A stretch of 64,000 bases of DNA from Sulfitobacter sp. SK012. Its GTDB lineage: Bacteria; Pseudomonadota; Alphaproteobacteria; Rhodobacterales; Rhodobacteraceae. A program made the translations under genes and the position numbers. A model generated the notes under the pieces. The model ran no database searches, was not told the origin of the DNA, and saw only the letters and a program-made list of their open reading frames with translations. Below, piece after piece: positions 26,602-35,678 of this stretch (position 1 is its first letter; each line of letters begins with the position of its first letter). The DNA lies in assembly GCF_003352085.1 (NCBI RefSeq), contig NZ_CP025804.1, forward strand, positions 3,534,001 through 3,598,000. The letters are read 5' to 3'.

Positions 26602-27319
26602 TTTAAGACGCACCAACACTGGTTTTGATAGGCTAAATCGTTTCAGCACAGAAATGTTGGTACTAGATATAGGATACCAAAAGCGGCCATTGAAAATGAG
26701 CCGTGAACAGTCGTTTTGTCAGGATAACAGTCGCTGGTGCAGGGCGCAGCGAATGGGGGCCCAAGGCCAATTTTGTTGAAAAGTCCCGTTTTTAAACTAA
26801 GTTTGAGGAGCAGCAGGTCGCTCACCGACGAGGCAAATTTCATTGAAGGGGTCGGCCAAACTGGAGACTTCGCTCCGACTGGGCGAAACAACGACCTTCG
26901 CGAAAGCTCTAATCTGGCACCAGGCAAAAACCCGTTTCTGCCAGAAAAAATTGACTTCAAAACCTTCGAGGTTTCAACAGAATGACTCCTTAATGTAGGT
27001 TTTATGCAGTGCCGAGAATACTAATTTCGGTTAAGTGCGATGCGTGGCACGGAGTGTTTCCGAAGGCCCATCGCTTACCCTAACGTTTCTCTTCGACAGC
27101 CCTTTGTGTCGCCTCGAAAGGTTTCGCATTCCAAGCACGGCAATTCCAAAAACGAAGATTTTTGCGCTATGCTAAGGTTAGTTATTCGACGTAGGGCGAG
27201 AATTGAGCGGCATTGGTTTTTCGAGGGCTGCCCATTTACATGTGTACACAAGTATCTCTTGAAGTTTGGTCAAGGTTGAGTATGAATGAATTCAATTGAA
27301 TGCATACGCAAGGAATTAC
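26602..27319. other. Intergenic region before the MarR gene
   Basis: No gene is supported over about 700 bp. Fragments such as GCGCAGCGAATG near 26747-26758 recall parts of the dispersed intergenic repeats. The final 30 bases hold a palindrome and a ribosome site for the MarR gene. Confidence 0.45.
27290..27301. promoter_or_regulatory. Palindrome ATTCAATTGAAT upstream of the MarR gene
   Basis: A perfect 12-bp palindrome lies 18 bases before the MarR-family ATG. MarR repressors usually bind symmetrical AT-rich sites at their own promoters, so it is a candidate autoregulatory operator. Confidence 0.4.
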
Positions 27320-27775
27320 ATGTTTAACCCCCTCACCGATTGCTTAAACCTCGCGAGCAGACGCTTAGCTCGGGTTTCGGCCAGAACCTATGATCGAGCA
27401 ATGGCCGATACTGGCTTAAAGGTAACACAGTTCTCTGTCCTCACAGCGGTAGGCCATGCCCAGTCACATGACCTACCTCTGAGGGATATCGCGGACGCTA
27501 TAGATATGGACCAATCGTCTTTGACGCGCGCTGTAGGTGTTTTTGTCAGGGACGGCTTTGTCGAATTGAATACTGGCAAGGACAGGCGGCAAAAAACTGC
27601 GCGTTTGACAGAAAGAGGTGAGGCACTGTTAGAGCAGGCAACGACAGCTTGGAGGAAAGCCCAGACCGAACTTTATGAGATTATTGGGCAAGAAAAGCTC
27701 GAAGATGGGCGGCAAAATATGCACGCCTTACGGAAAAAATTATCGGCCTCGAATAACCATCAAGTAAGGAATTGA
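27320..27775 (+). CDS. MarR-family transcriptional regulator
   Basis: The 151-residue protein has the MarR winged helix: FSVLTAVGHAQSHDLPLRDI, recognition helix DMDQSSLTRAVGVFVRDG, and wing DRRQKTARLTERG. ATG 27320 is chosen because AAGGA lies five bases upstream; a TTG at 27296 is less likely. The next gene, a membrane protein, begins one base after the stop, so the regulator probably controls it. Confidence 0.85.
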   Translation: MFNPLTDCLNLASRRLARVSARTYDRAMADTGLKVTQFSVLTAVGHAQSHDLPLRDIADAIDMDQSSLTRAVGVFVRDGFVELNTGKDRRQKTARLTERGEALLEQATTAWRKAQTELYEIIGQEKLEDGRQNMHALRKKLSASNNHQVRN

Positions 27776-27776
27776 G

Positions 27777-28430
27777 ATGACGTATCTTGAAGCTTCAGAA
27801 GCGCAAATCGCACGACCAGAATTTGCAAAACCTATGCTCGTGCTGGTTGTTGTTTGGTTATTCGCAATCGTCTTGCTAGGGCGCGCGGGCGTTTTTCACA
27901 CCGCCCCGAGTGACCCACCGGCACTAACGCTTTTGGCGATGTTACTTCCCCCGCTGCTCTTTCTTTTTGCGATGCGCTTGAGCTGGTTTCGCACTCACGT
28001 CCTCAGCATCAACCCCATCTGGCTTAATGGCATGCAAGGGTTGCGCATTTTGGGTGCGGGGTTCCTGTTCGTTGCGGCCTATGGCCACCTTCCGGTGATA
28101 TTTGCGTTCTTTGCAGGTTGGGGCGATGTACTTGTCGCGTTTCTCGCGCCGCTTGTGGTGGTTAAGCTGGCCGCAAACCGTGCATTTCTGGCATCACCAC
28201 GATATTTGGCATTTCACATCATCGGGCTGCTCGACTTTGTTGGGGCGGTTCTTTCGGGTCTAGTCTCCCGAGGAACAATCCCTTTCGTTGCTGAACCGCA
28301 ATCAACCGCGGCGCTCGCCAGCCTTCCACTATTGCTCATTCCTTGTTTCGCGGTTCCCCTTTGGATTTGCCTACACATCGCAGCGTTGGCGCAACGGCGT
28401 GAGTTCATGAAATCCCAACGTGGCGGATGA
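27777..28430 (+). CDS. Uncharacterised inner membrane protein, about six spans
   Basis: The 217-residue protein is strongly hydrophobic, with spans near residues 20-35, 50-66, 90-108, 110-130, 145-165 and 182-205. I do not recognise a family or catalytic motif. It is coupled to the MarR gene (one base gap), so it may respond to a small-molecule ligand of that repressor. Confidence 0.7.
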   Translation: MTYLEASEAQIARPEFAKPMLVLVVVWLFAIVLLGRAGVFHTAPSDPPALTLLAMLLPPLLFLFAMRLSWFRTHVLSINPIWLNGMQGLRILGAGFLFVAAYGHLPVIFAFFAGWGDVLVAFLAPLVVVKLAANRAFLASPRYLAFHIIGLLDFVGAVLSGLVSRGTIPFVAEPQSTAALASLPLLLIPCFAVPLWICLHIAALAQRREFMKSQRGG

Positions 28431-28488
28431 TTAGGGCGAGGCAATTCATCCTTTTGGGTTCAATCCATATTTCTCTGGATACCTGCAA

Positions 28489-28530
28489 CCCTCCCAAAAC
28501 GACCGCTCTAAGGTGTTCGTATTGGGAGGG
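28489..28530. terminator. Candidate bidirectional terminator between convergent genes
   Basis: CCCTCCCAA (28489-28497) pairs perfectly with TTGGGAGGG (28522-28530). The loop is 24 bases long, which is long for an intrinsic terminator, and no strong T-run follows. It lies between the membrane protein gene and the opposing ArsR gene. Confidence 0.4.
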
Positions 28531-28572
28531 GTATGCGGATGCGATAAACGTTCGAAAAAATCCAAGTTTCGC

Positions 28573-28872
28573 CTAGTTCAACAAGGCAGAAAGCTCGGAC
28601 AGGGCTTTTTTGATCCCCGCCTCATCACGTTTGTAAAATGTCCACTGAGCGATACGGGTTGGCGTCACAAGACCGGCTTCCTGCAAGATTTTCATTTGCG
28701 ACGTCGCCGAGGGCTGCGCGATGCCAAGCTTGTCGGCAATGAACCCCACACAGACACCGTCCTTGACCAGATTGCCCGTGTGTTGTGGCGGGAAATTCGC
28801 AATAGGGTCAACGAGCCATTTCAGGACTTGTTGACGGCGTTCGCTTGAAAGGGCTTTTGCAGCCGCGCTCAT
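28573..28872 (-). CDS. ArsR-family transcriptional regulator
   Basis: The 99-residue winged-helix protein (LSSERRQQVLKWL, then IADKLGIAQPSATSQMKILQEAGLV) is an ArsR-type repressor. There is no CxC metal site in the recognition region, so it is probably not a metal sensor. ATG 28872 has AGGAG at proper spacing; the frame extends upstream to 28917 without such a site. A perfect palindrome lies between this gene and the divergent hydrolase gene. Confidence 0.85.
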   Translation of the reverse strand: MSAAAKALSSERRQQVLKWLVDPIANFPPQHTGNLVKDGVCVGFIADKLGIAQPSATSQMKILQEAGLVTPTRIAQWTFYKRDEAGIKKALSELSALLN

Positions 28873-28880
28873 AGCTTGAC

Positions 28881-28892
28881 TCCTATATAGGA
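28881..28892. promoter_or_regulatory. Palindromic operator TCCTATATAGGA
   Basis: A perfect 12-bp palindrome, followed by a partial second copy TTCCTATATTA, fills the divergent promoter between the ArsR gene and the alpha/beta hydrolase gene. It is the likely binding site of the ArsR-family repressor for both genes. Confidence 0.6.
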
Positions 28893-28937
28893 CACTTCCT
28901 ATATTAATGTGAAACACAGATTAAATCAAGGACAGCT

Positions 28938-29750
28938 ATGTTAGAGCTTCCAAATACATTCGATCATTACGGAACGTCGGTCGCATGGGGCCATATGGGT
29001 GACAGCCCGCCTCTTGTCTTGCTGCACGGCACGCCCTTTTCGTCGCAAGTTTGGCGGCGGATTGCCCCGTTGCTCGCGTCCCGATTTACCGTGTATTTCT
29101 TTGATCTCATCGGATACGGGCAGTCGGAGAAACGTGACGGACAGGACGTTTCCCTGAACGTCCAGAATGATCTGCTTGCCGCACTCTTCGCTCATTGGGA
29201 CCTCGATAAACCTGAAGTTCTGGCGCATGACTTTGGTGGGGCAACTGCGATGCGGGCGTGGCATCTGAACGATCTGCGCTATTCTCGCCTGACGATTTTT
29301 GATGCTGTAGTGGTGCGCCCGTGGGGGTCCCCTTTCGTTGCGCACGTGCGTCAACACGAGGCGGCCTTTTCTGGAATGCCGCCCTATATGCACGCGGCCT
29401 TGCTACGGGCCTACCTTCAAACCGCGGCCTGTCTGCCCCTCTCGGAAGAAGCTTTTGATGTCTACATGAGGCCTTGGCTGGGCAATGTTGGCCAACCTGC
29501 GTTCTACCGACAGATTGCACAGATGGATCAAGCGCAGACCGATGAGATTCAGGATCACTATGGCCCAATGGATTGCGAGGTCCGAGTGCTTTGGGGGGAC
29601 AAAGACCATTGGGTTCCATTCAAGCAGGGACAAGAGTTCGCAAATTTGATCGCTGGTGGACAGATCACGCGCATTGAAAACGCGGGCCATCTTGTTCAGG
29701 AAGACGCACCTGAAGCTGTCGTTGAGGCCATGCTCGACCGTTGTGACTAG
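28938..29750 (+). CDS. Alpha/beta hydrolase with an aspartate nucleophile
   Basis: The 270-residue hydrolase has the oxyanion motif LLHGTPF near residue 29, the nucleophile elbow AHDFGGATA near residue 95, the acid in WGDKDHW and the base in NAGHLVQED. An aspartate instead of serine at the elbow points to the haloalkane dehalogenase/epoxide hydrolase group rather than esterases. Substrate is unknown. It diverges from the ArsR repressor and is probably induced by its own substrate class. Confidence 0.82.
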   Translation: MLELPNTFDHYGTSVAWGHMGDSPPLVLLHGTPFSSQVWRRIAPLLASRFTVYFFDLIGYGQSEKRDGQDVSLNVQNDLLAALFAHWDLDKPEVLAHDFGGATAMRAWHLNDLRYSRLTIFDAVVVRPWGSPFVAHVRQHEAAFSGMPPYMHAALLRAYLQTAACLPLSEEAFDVYMRPWLGNVGQPAFYRQIAQMDQAQTDEIQDHYGPMDCEVRVLWGDKDHWVPFKQGQEFANLIAGGQITRIENAGHLVQEDAPEAVVEAMLDRCD

Positions 29751-29868
29751 GATCGCTTGGTATGGATCCGCTTAAGGAAAATACCCCATGCCTGACGTGA
29801 TGGGATTTGGGCGACTACGGGCTGAGATCAGCAATTCCGTTGATTTGCCCCAATGACTATAGCCCCGA

Positions 29869-30888
29869 TTAAGTGTTGATACCCGAAAGCGTCGCTTTTC
29901 CAATCATCTGTCCTGCCTCAATACGAGCATGCCCCTTTCTGATATTTGCAGCGGAAATTTTGCCCATACCTTCGGTTCTGGTGTGCAGTATCGTTCCGGA
30001 ATCAATCATCTTGGCAACCTGCCGCAGGACATCGCCTTGGGCAGGCATTTTGTCTGTTGCGTACAGTGATCGGGTAAACATCAGCTCATAATTGATGCGC
30101 ACGCTTTTCCCCATGAACAGGTCAAGATCCAGTTTAGCTTTTGTACTGGCGACCAAGCAAATCGCACCTTCGGGAGCGATAATTTCAGCCATGGTCTCCC
30201 AATACGGGATGTTGCTGCTGAGGTTCAAAATCAAAGGAACGGTATCATGGTCCAAGTTAACCAGTTGCTCCTTTAGATTTTTTGAGTGGTCAATAACGTG
30301 ATGGGCACCCATTTTGAGGCACCAGTCCTTGCTCTCTTTGCGTGACGCTGTCGCGATGATCTTGCACTTTGAAAGCTGGCGCGCAAATTGAATGGCCATT
30401 GACCCAAGCCCCCCTGCACCACCAATGATCAAAAGCGCGGTATTCTCGTCTGTTAGTCGGTCAATCTCCAGACGGTCAAACAGCGCCTCCCATGCCGCAA
30501 GTGCGGTCAGGGGAACGCAGGCGGCCTCCTCTGGCGTCAGCCTTGTAGGTTTTGGGCCGACAATCCGTTCGTCAACAAGCTGCAGCTCCGCGTGGCAACC
30601 TGGACGGTTGATCTCACCCGCATACATGACCATGTCGCCGGCTTTGTATTCTGTGACTTCATCGCCGACGGCCATTACCTCGCCGCAGGCATCCCAGCCT
30701 AAGATGGCTGGTTCTGCCAGCTTGCCGACAATATCGTGCCGTTCTTTGAAATCCACGGGGTTCATAGATATCCCGTGAATACGAACAAGCAGATTTTTGC
30801 CCCTGGCAACTGGGTCTGGCAGTTCAAAATCTACAAAGCTCGCCACATTACTTGTCGGGAGGTTTTCGAGGACACCAACAGCTTTCAT
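29869..30888 (-). CDS. MDR-superfamily NAD(P)H oxidoreductase (quinone reductase-like)
   Basis: The 339-residue protein has the medium-chain dehydrogenase fold with a GroES-like N-terminal part (ILGWDACGEVMAVGDEV) and a Rossmann half with GGAGGLGSMAIQFARQL. The structural-zinc cysteines of classical alcohol dehydrogenases are absent, and it fits the zinc-binding-ADH-like/quinone oxidoreductase subfamily. It probably reduces an enone or quinone. It diverges from the LysR gene at 31077, which may control it. Confidence 0.82.
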   Translation of the reverse strand: MKAVGVLENLPTSNVASFVDFELPDPVARGKNLLVRIHGISMNPVDFKERHDIVGKLAEPAILGWDACGEVMAVGDEVTEYKAGDMVMYAGEINRPGCHAELQLVDERIVGPKPTRLTPEEAACVPLTALAAWEALFDRLEIDRLTDENTALLIIGGAGGLGSMAIQFARQLSKCKIIATASRKESKDWCLKMGAHHVIDHSKNLKEQLVNLDHDTVPLILNLSSNIPYWETMAEIIAPEGAICLVASTKAKLDLDLFMGKSVRINYELMFTRSLYATDKMPAQGDVLRQVAKMIDSGTILHTRTEGMGKISAANIRKGHARIEAGQMIGKATLSGINT

Positions 30889-31076
30889 TTCACGTTTTCC
30901 AATTTAGGGCCGCAATCAACGCGACGTTCCGGTGTGTGTAGCGCAAGCCCGCCAATCTCGGTTCCCATGAAAAACTACCTACGGCGTTAGAAATTCTAAT
31001 GGTATAGGGTGTACAAAGTGAACGGGACTGTGAACGTTGCCCAGCCAAGGCGCTTTTGGGTCCGGGAGAACCTCAA

Positions 31077-32012
31077 ATGAGAATACTACCACCACTGAAT
31101 TCATTGCGCGTTTTTGACGCTGTTGCACGCAATCGAAGTTTATCAAGGGCCGCTTCAGAGCTACGTGTCAGCCCATCCGCCGTGAGCCAGCAAATAACCA
31201 ACCTAGAAGACTGGATGGGTGTGAGGTTGCTGGACCGGTCTTCTAACAAAACCAGCCTAAACACGAATGGCCATCAGTTTGCCAAGTTGATAAATCAAAC
31301 ATTTGATAAGCTTGAAAAAGATGTATCGAAGATACGTGAGATTAAGAATGATGACGACATCAGGCTGAGTATTTTACCGTCTTTGGCGGCTAGATGGTTG
31401 ATACATCGGCTACCGCAGTTCCGAGCCTTGCATCCGAACTTCCGCGTGATGATCGAAGCAACCTTTGATCAGACGGACTTCAATCAGAGCAATCTGACAC
31501 TTGCAATAAGGTCAGGCATAGGCGTGTACCCCGGATGCCATGCAACAAAGCTTTTGGACGAATATGTGTCCCCAGCTTGCAGCCCCGATTATTGGAATAA
31601 ACACGCCGTTGCACTGGAAGACATCGGGACCCAAGAACTTCTTGCAGATCATACTTTCGGCATAGAGAATACCAATCTCGATTGGCGCACTTGGTTGGAA
31701 CGGGAAAACGTCCAGCCAATCGGTAACCTTAAGCCAAGCCAGTTGTTCACGGACAGCAACCTAACAATTCAGGCGGCGGTCAATGGTGAAGGGTTCATGC
31801 TTGGTCGGAGTGTTCTTATCAGCGAAGAGATCGCACGAGGTACGCTGATCGAACCCTTCCCAAACAAGCAGATTTCCGACTGGCCGTACTTTGTGGTTTA
31901 CCCTGAAGGGTATCATCCACCGCGGGCCGTCCTTAAATTATTCGTCAATTGGCTTCGGGAGCAAGCCGACGAAACCCCAGGAAATATCAGAAGCGATGTC
32001 ACGGCGACCTAA
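31077..32012 (+). CDS. LysR-family regulator, GcvA-like
   Basis: The 311-residue protein starts PPLNSLRVFDAVARNRSLSRAASELRVSPSAVSQQI (in part), the LysR helix-turn-helix of the GcvA/AmpR branch, followed by a periplasmic-binding-like effector domain. ATG 31077 is preceded by GGAGAA at seven bases. It faces away from the MDR oxidoreductase across about 190 bp, so that gene is its probable target. Confidence 0.88.
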   Translation: MRILPPLNSLRVFDAVARNRSLSRAASELRVSPSAVSQQITNLEDWMGVRLLDRSSNKTSLNTNGHQFAKLINQTFDKLEKDVSKIREIKNDDDIRLSILPSLAARWLIHRLPQFRALHPNFRVMIEATFDQTDFNQSNLTLAIRSGIGVYPGCHATKLLDEYVSPACSPDYWNKHAVALEDIGTQELLADHTFGIENTNLDWRTWLERENVQPIGNLKPSQLFTDSNLTIQAAVNGEGFMLGRSVLISEEIARGTLIEPFPNKQISDWPYFVVYPEGYHPPRAVLKLFVNWLREQADETPGNIRSDVTAT

Positions 32013-32052
32013 AATTTACTAATTGGCACAACGACGAAATTAGTGAGCTTTG

Positions 32053-32943
32053 CTACGCTTTCTGGGAAAGTTGCTCCCAGATTGACTGGGCAACAATGCC
32101 GACGTCTTTGTCGCGCTTGCGCATTTGAAACAGGTGCGATTGGCGTGTTTCATAACCTTCAACATTGAGAGCCACCAAGGCTCCCTGAGCCAATTCATCT
32201 TCGATCATATGTGTCGGAATGCCGCCCCAGCCTAGCTTCGCCAGCAAGATTTCCTTTTTTGCTGCAAAGTCCGAAACGGTCCAGCGAAGCCCGCCTGGAA
32301 GCAGATCCCTGCTTTGCGCAAACTCACCACTACTGCTGTCAGCAACGACGACTTGTGTATAGCTTTGCATTTCGCTGACCGTTTTCATGTGCGAACTTCG
32401 CGCGGGTTCAAAATCTGGATGGGCCACTGGCATAATTGTGACCTGCGCAAAGGACAACGCTTCGACCTGATCAACGGGAACGCCATCCATCGTCGCGATG
32501 ATGATGTCGGCGTCATTGCGCAGAAGCCGCTCAATCGGTCCTCCCATGCTTTCGCGGGACAATCTTACATGCGTGGCGGGAAATCGATCCCTGATGGTGC
32601 CGATGATTTCGAGAACCGGTTTAAATGGAAACGTAGCAGTCACTGCCAAAAATACCTCTGGCTCCTGCTTGGCATTCAGGTTCTTCGCAACGATGTTCAG
32701 CTCTTTCATTTGCTGCATGACGCGTGTTGCTTGCCGGTAAAACACCTCTCCCGCTGGGGTTAAGGTTGGTCTGTATTCTTCACGCGACAGCAGAATGATA
32801 TCGATCTGATTTTCTAGTTTTTTGAGCATGTGGCTAATGGCAGATTGGGATTTGTTCAACCGCTCGGCCGCGCCGCGAAAGGTCCCTTCTGTTACGATCG
32901 CATGCAGCACAACCAATTGCTCATATGTTATCACGCGGCGCAC
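32053..32943 (-). CDS. LysR-family regulator of the adjacent detoxification operon
   Basis: The 296-residue protein has a LysR helix-turn-helix (FRGAAERLNKSQSAISHMLKKLE) and a substrate-binding domain. It diverges from the six-gene operon starting at 33067. The 123-bp space holds AATAATAG...CAATATTAT symmetry near 32967-33000 of the kind LysR proteins bind. Control of the operon is inferred from that layout. Confidence 0.88.
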   Translation of the reverse strand: MRRVITYEQLVVLHAIVTEGTFRGAAERLNKSQSAISHMLKKLENQIDIILLSREEYRPTLTPAGEVFYRQATRVMQQMKELNIVAKNLNAKQEPEVFLAVTATFPFKPVLEIIGTIRDRFPATHVRLSRESMGGPIERLLRNDADIIIATMDGVPVDQVEALSFAQVTIMPVAHPDFEPARSSHMKTVSEMQSYTQVVVADSSSGEFAQSRDLLPGGLRWTVSDFAAKKEILLAKLGWGGIPTHMIEDELAQGALVALNVEGYETRQSHLFQMRKRDKDVGIVAQSIWEQLSQKA

Positions 32944-33066
32944 CCTTTCGATTAAGATGATTAGAATAATAGATCATCATGCTGAGATTTCAATATTATC
33001 AGTGAGGCGTTATTATCGGTACCGTTCCCCAAGTCACATTGCAAAACCTCAGAAAGGGAACCTCTG

Positions 33067-33690
33067 ATGAAACTTCACTACAAACCTGGCGCGTGCTCAA
33101 TGGCATCGCACATCATCTTAAACGAGCTCGGCGCGTCCTTCGAACTCGACAAGACAGACACCGAAACGGGTAAGACCGAAGCAGGTGAGGACTTCCGCAC
33201 AATCAGCCCGAACGGCTATGTCCCTGCTCTGATCACCGATAGCGGTGAGGTCATAACGGAGAATCCTGCCGTCCTGCAGTACTTGGCCGATCAATCACCC
33301 GATGCTGGGCTTGCACCGCCAAACGGAACGCTCGCCCGCAGTCGGCTTCAGGAAGCCCTCAATTTCGTGTCGTCCGAGTTGCATAAATCCTTCAGCCCGT
33401 TTTTCTCGGGTAGGGAACTTGCTGGCGACGCAAGACAGAAGGCCGAGGCTGGCGTCGGACGCCGTGCAGCCCATATCGAGCGAAGCCTCGCAGACGGCCG
33501 CGCCTTTCTTCTGGGTGACACTTTTACTGTCGCTGACGCCTATGCTTTTGTGGTGCTCAATTGGGCAGGTTTTGTCGGGGTGAGCCTTGACGCGCATCCC
33601 AAAACCCAAAGCTATGTTGCGCGCATTGCGGCACGTCCTGCTACGATCAAGGCGATGGTCGCCGAAGGTCTCATGGAGCAGGCAGCATGA
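33067..33690 (+). CDS. Beta-class glutathione S-transferase
   Basis: The 207-residue protein begins KLHYKPGACSMASHI, where the cysteine marks beta-class bacterial GSTs. It has the glutathione-site motif NPAVLQYLAD and the C-terminal helix motif FTVADAYAFVVL. It conjugates or isomerises electrophiles with glutathione. It is the first gene of a tightly packed operon and overlaps the next gene by four bases. Confidence 0.9.
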   Translation: MKLHYKPGACSMASHIILNELGASFELDKTDTETGKTEAGEDFRTISPNGYVPALITDSGEVITENPAVLQYLADQSPDAGLAPPNGTLARSRLQEALNFVSSELHKSFSPFFSGRELAGDARQKAEAGVGRRAAHIERSLADGRAFLLGDTFTVADAYAFVVLNWAGFVGVSLDAHPKTQSYVARIAARPATIKAMVAEGLMEQAA

Positions 33691-34061
33691 CTGAATTTGC
33701 TGCAGTGACCAGCGTGTTGGAGATCTACTTCGATGGTCTCTACCACGCCGACGTCAAAATGCTACGAAGCGTGTTCCATCCAAAAGCGATCTATGCAACC
33801 GCGGACGAAACACCGCTTCTCCATCGCACGATGGAAGAGTATTTTCCGGTGGTAGCCAAACGCGTATCCCCATCATCACGCGATGAACCACGCCGTGACG
33901 TGATCGAAGGGATCCAATTCGCGGGCGATAACACTGCCCTAGCCCGTCTGCGGTGTTCTATCGGTACAAAGGATTTTATCGACTTCCTTACGATTGTACG
34001 CACCAATGGCGAATGGAAGATCATGTCTAAGGTTTTCCACATGAAAGAACGCGAAATCTGA
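33687..34061 (+). CDS. NTF2-like/lumazine-binding-type small protein
   Basis: The 124-residue protein (EIYFDGLYHADVKMLRSVFHPKA, in part; IVRTNGEWKIMSKVFHMKE) fits the NTF2-like superfamily, putative lumazine-binding subgroup. These small alpha+beta barrels bind or isomerise small ligands. Function here is unknown. It sits between GST and a tautomerase in one operon. Confidence 0.75.
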   Translation: MTEFAAVTSVLEIYFDGLYHADVKMLRSVFHPKAIYATADETPLLHRTMEEYFPVVAKRVSPSSRDEPRRDVIEGIQFAGDNTALARLRCSIGTKDFIDFLTIVRTNGEWKIMSKVFHMKEREI

Positions 34062-34072
34062 GAGGAACTGAT

Positions 34073-34279
34073 ATGCCCTATGTAAACATCAAGGTAACCC
34101 GTGAGGCCGTCACGACCGATCAGAAGGCCGAATTGATCAGCGGCGTTACCGACCTGCTGGTCCGGGTTCTCGGCAAGTCGCCGGCGACGACTTTCGTCGT
34201 CATTGACGAAGTCGCGCTTGAGGATTGGGGCGTTGGTGGCGTTCCGGTTGAACAGTACAGACGCAAAATGGCGAGTTGA
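34073..34279 (+). CDS. 4-oxalocrotonate tautomerase-family enzyme
   Basis: The 68-residue protein begins MPYVNIKV, so Pro1 is exposed as the catalytic base after Met removal, and it ends with VVIDEVALEDWGVGG, typical of this superfamily. It should catalyse keto-enol tautomerisation of a small oxo acid, or a related reaction such as dehalogenation. It lies in the LysR-linked operon, and its stop overlaps a potential upstream TTG start of the next gene. Confidence 0.85.
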   Translation: MPYVNIKVTREAVTTDQKAELISGVTDLLVRVLGKSPATTFVVIDEVALEDWGVGGVPVEQYRRKMAS

Positions 34280-34284
34280 CCGAA

Positions 34285-35262
34285 ATGTCTATTCGCACGC
34301 CTCTCTGCGATCTGTTCGACATCGAACATCCCGTTCTATTGGCACCCATGGCTGGTGTTAGCGGCGGCGCACTTGCCGCCGCGGTGAGCAATGCAGGCGG
34401 TTTGGGTCTGATCGGTGGTGGTTACGGTGACGCCGATTGGCTCACCCGCGAACTCGATGCTGCAGGCGATGCGCGGATTGGGGTTGGCTTTGTCACGTGG
34501 TCGCTAGCGCGTCAGCCGCACTTGCTCGATCTGGCCCTTGATCGTGCGCCCGCAGCGCTGATGCTGTCATTTGGTAATTTTCAGCCGTTTATCGCCAATA
34601 TTGGGGCCGGTGAAACAAAACTTATCGTTCAGGTGCAGACACTTGAGCAAGCGCGCGAAGCTGTGGACGCTGGCGTTGATGCCATCGTCGCACAGGGCAC
34701 CGAGGCGGGCGGACACGGCGGGGCCAGAGCCACGCTGCCTTTCGTTCCTGCGGTCGTCGATATTGCCCAGGATATTCCGGTCATCGCGGCTGGCGGCGTT
34801 GCAGACGGGCGTGGTTTAGCCGCGGCTCTGGCCCTTGGGGCCGCAGGCGTGTTGTGCGGAACCGGCTTTTTTGCCAGCAACGAATCCCTCGCGAGCTTCA
34901 ATGCGAAACGGGACGCGCTTCGTGCCAGCGGTGATAATACTGAACGCAGTTCCGTCTTCGACATGGCGCGCGGTCTCGATTGGCCAGACGGTTGGAACCT
35001 CCGCACGATGCGAAATTCCTTCACGCGGCAATGGAGTTCGGACATCGAGGGCCTCAGGCAAAACCTTCCCGAGGAACAAGCGCGTTTTGAAGCCGCGCGG
35101 AATCTGGACGACACAGATATTGCCCCAGTGATTGTCGGTGAAGCCGCCGATTTCGTTAGGGTTATCGAGCCCGCCCAAGATACCCTGCACCGAATGGTGA
35201 CGCAGGCTAAAGATCAGTTGCAACGCATTAGCAGACTTGTTGCGCCACATAGTGAAGGATAG
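34285..35262 (+). CDS. Nitronate monooxygenase/2-nitropropane dioxygenase-like FMN enzyme
   Basis: The 325-residue TIM-barrel flavoprotein shows LLAPMAGVSGGALAAAVSNAGG, QGTEAGGHGG and PVIAAGGVADGRGLAAALALGA (each in part), the FMN-binding signatures of the NPD/FabK family. It may oxidise nitronates or act as an ene-reductase. ATG 34285 is preferred over a TTG nine bases upstream. Confidence 0.87.
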   Translation: MSIRTPLCDLFDIEHPVLLAPMAGVSGGALAAAVSNAGGLGLIGGGYGDADWLTRELDAAGDARIGVGFVTWSLARQPHLLDLALDRAPAALMLSFGNFQPFIANIGAGETKLIVQVQTLEQAREAVDAGVDAIVAQGTEAGGHGGARATLPFVPAVVDIAQDIPVIAAGGVADGRGLAAALALGAAGVLCGTGFFASNESLASFNAKRDALRASGDNTERSSVFDMARGLDWPDGWNLRTMRNSFTRQWSSDIEGLRQNLPEEQARFEAARNLDDTDIAPVIVGEAADFVRVIEPAQDTLHRMVTQAKDQLQRISRLVAPHSEG

Positions 35263-35267
35263 CGAAG

Positions 35268-35678
35268 ATGCAAAAAATCAAAGGCGGCTGCCTATGCGGT
35301 GCAGTTTCGTACGAGGTCGACAACAACTTCGAGAAACTGTTTTTGTGTAGCTGTGAGCAGTGCCGCCAAATCTCCGGGTCGGCGTTTGCCTCTAATTTGT
35401 TCGGGGCCATCGAAGGCTTCGATTGGCTAAGCGGCAATGGCGAGATCGAAAATTACCAGATGCCGGGGCGGGATATCTCCAAGTCGTTCTGCCGGGTCTG
35501 CGGGTCAGGTGTGCCTTGGGCCAGTGGCGACGGAACAAAGATGATCGTTCCCGCCGGGTCCTTGAGTGGTCCCGCGATCGTTGCCGAACGTCTAAGAATA
35601 TTCACCTCTGAGCAACCCTTTTGGGCGTCGGACTTAGAGCAAATCCCCGCACATGCGAAATTTCCGGAGCCCTCATGA
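35268..35678 (+). CDS. GFA-domain (glutathione-dependent formaldehyde-activating-like) zinc protein
   Basis: The 136-residue protein has the GFA zinc-ligand pattern: GGCLCGAVSYEV, CSCEQCR and FCRVCGSG. Family members bind one or two zinc ions; only a few are linked to glutathione-formaldehyde chemistry. In an operon with GST it may process a glutathione adduct. It overlaps the following gene by four bases. Confidence 0.85.
   Translation: MQKIKGGCLCGAVSYEVDNNFEKLFLCSCEQCRQISGSAFASNLFGAIEGFDWLSGNGEIENYQMPGRDISKSFCRVCGSGVPWASGDGTKMIVPAGSLSGPAIVAERLRIFTSEQPFWASDLEQIPAHAKFPEPS

Noticed and set aside
29107..29619. A 170-codon frame opposite the alpha/beta hydrolase
   Set aside because: It is antisense to an enzyme with a complete catalytic triad. 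The frame has no recognisable domain.
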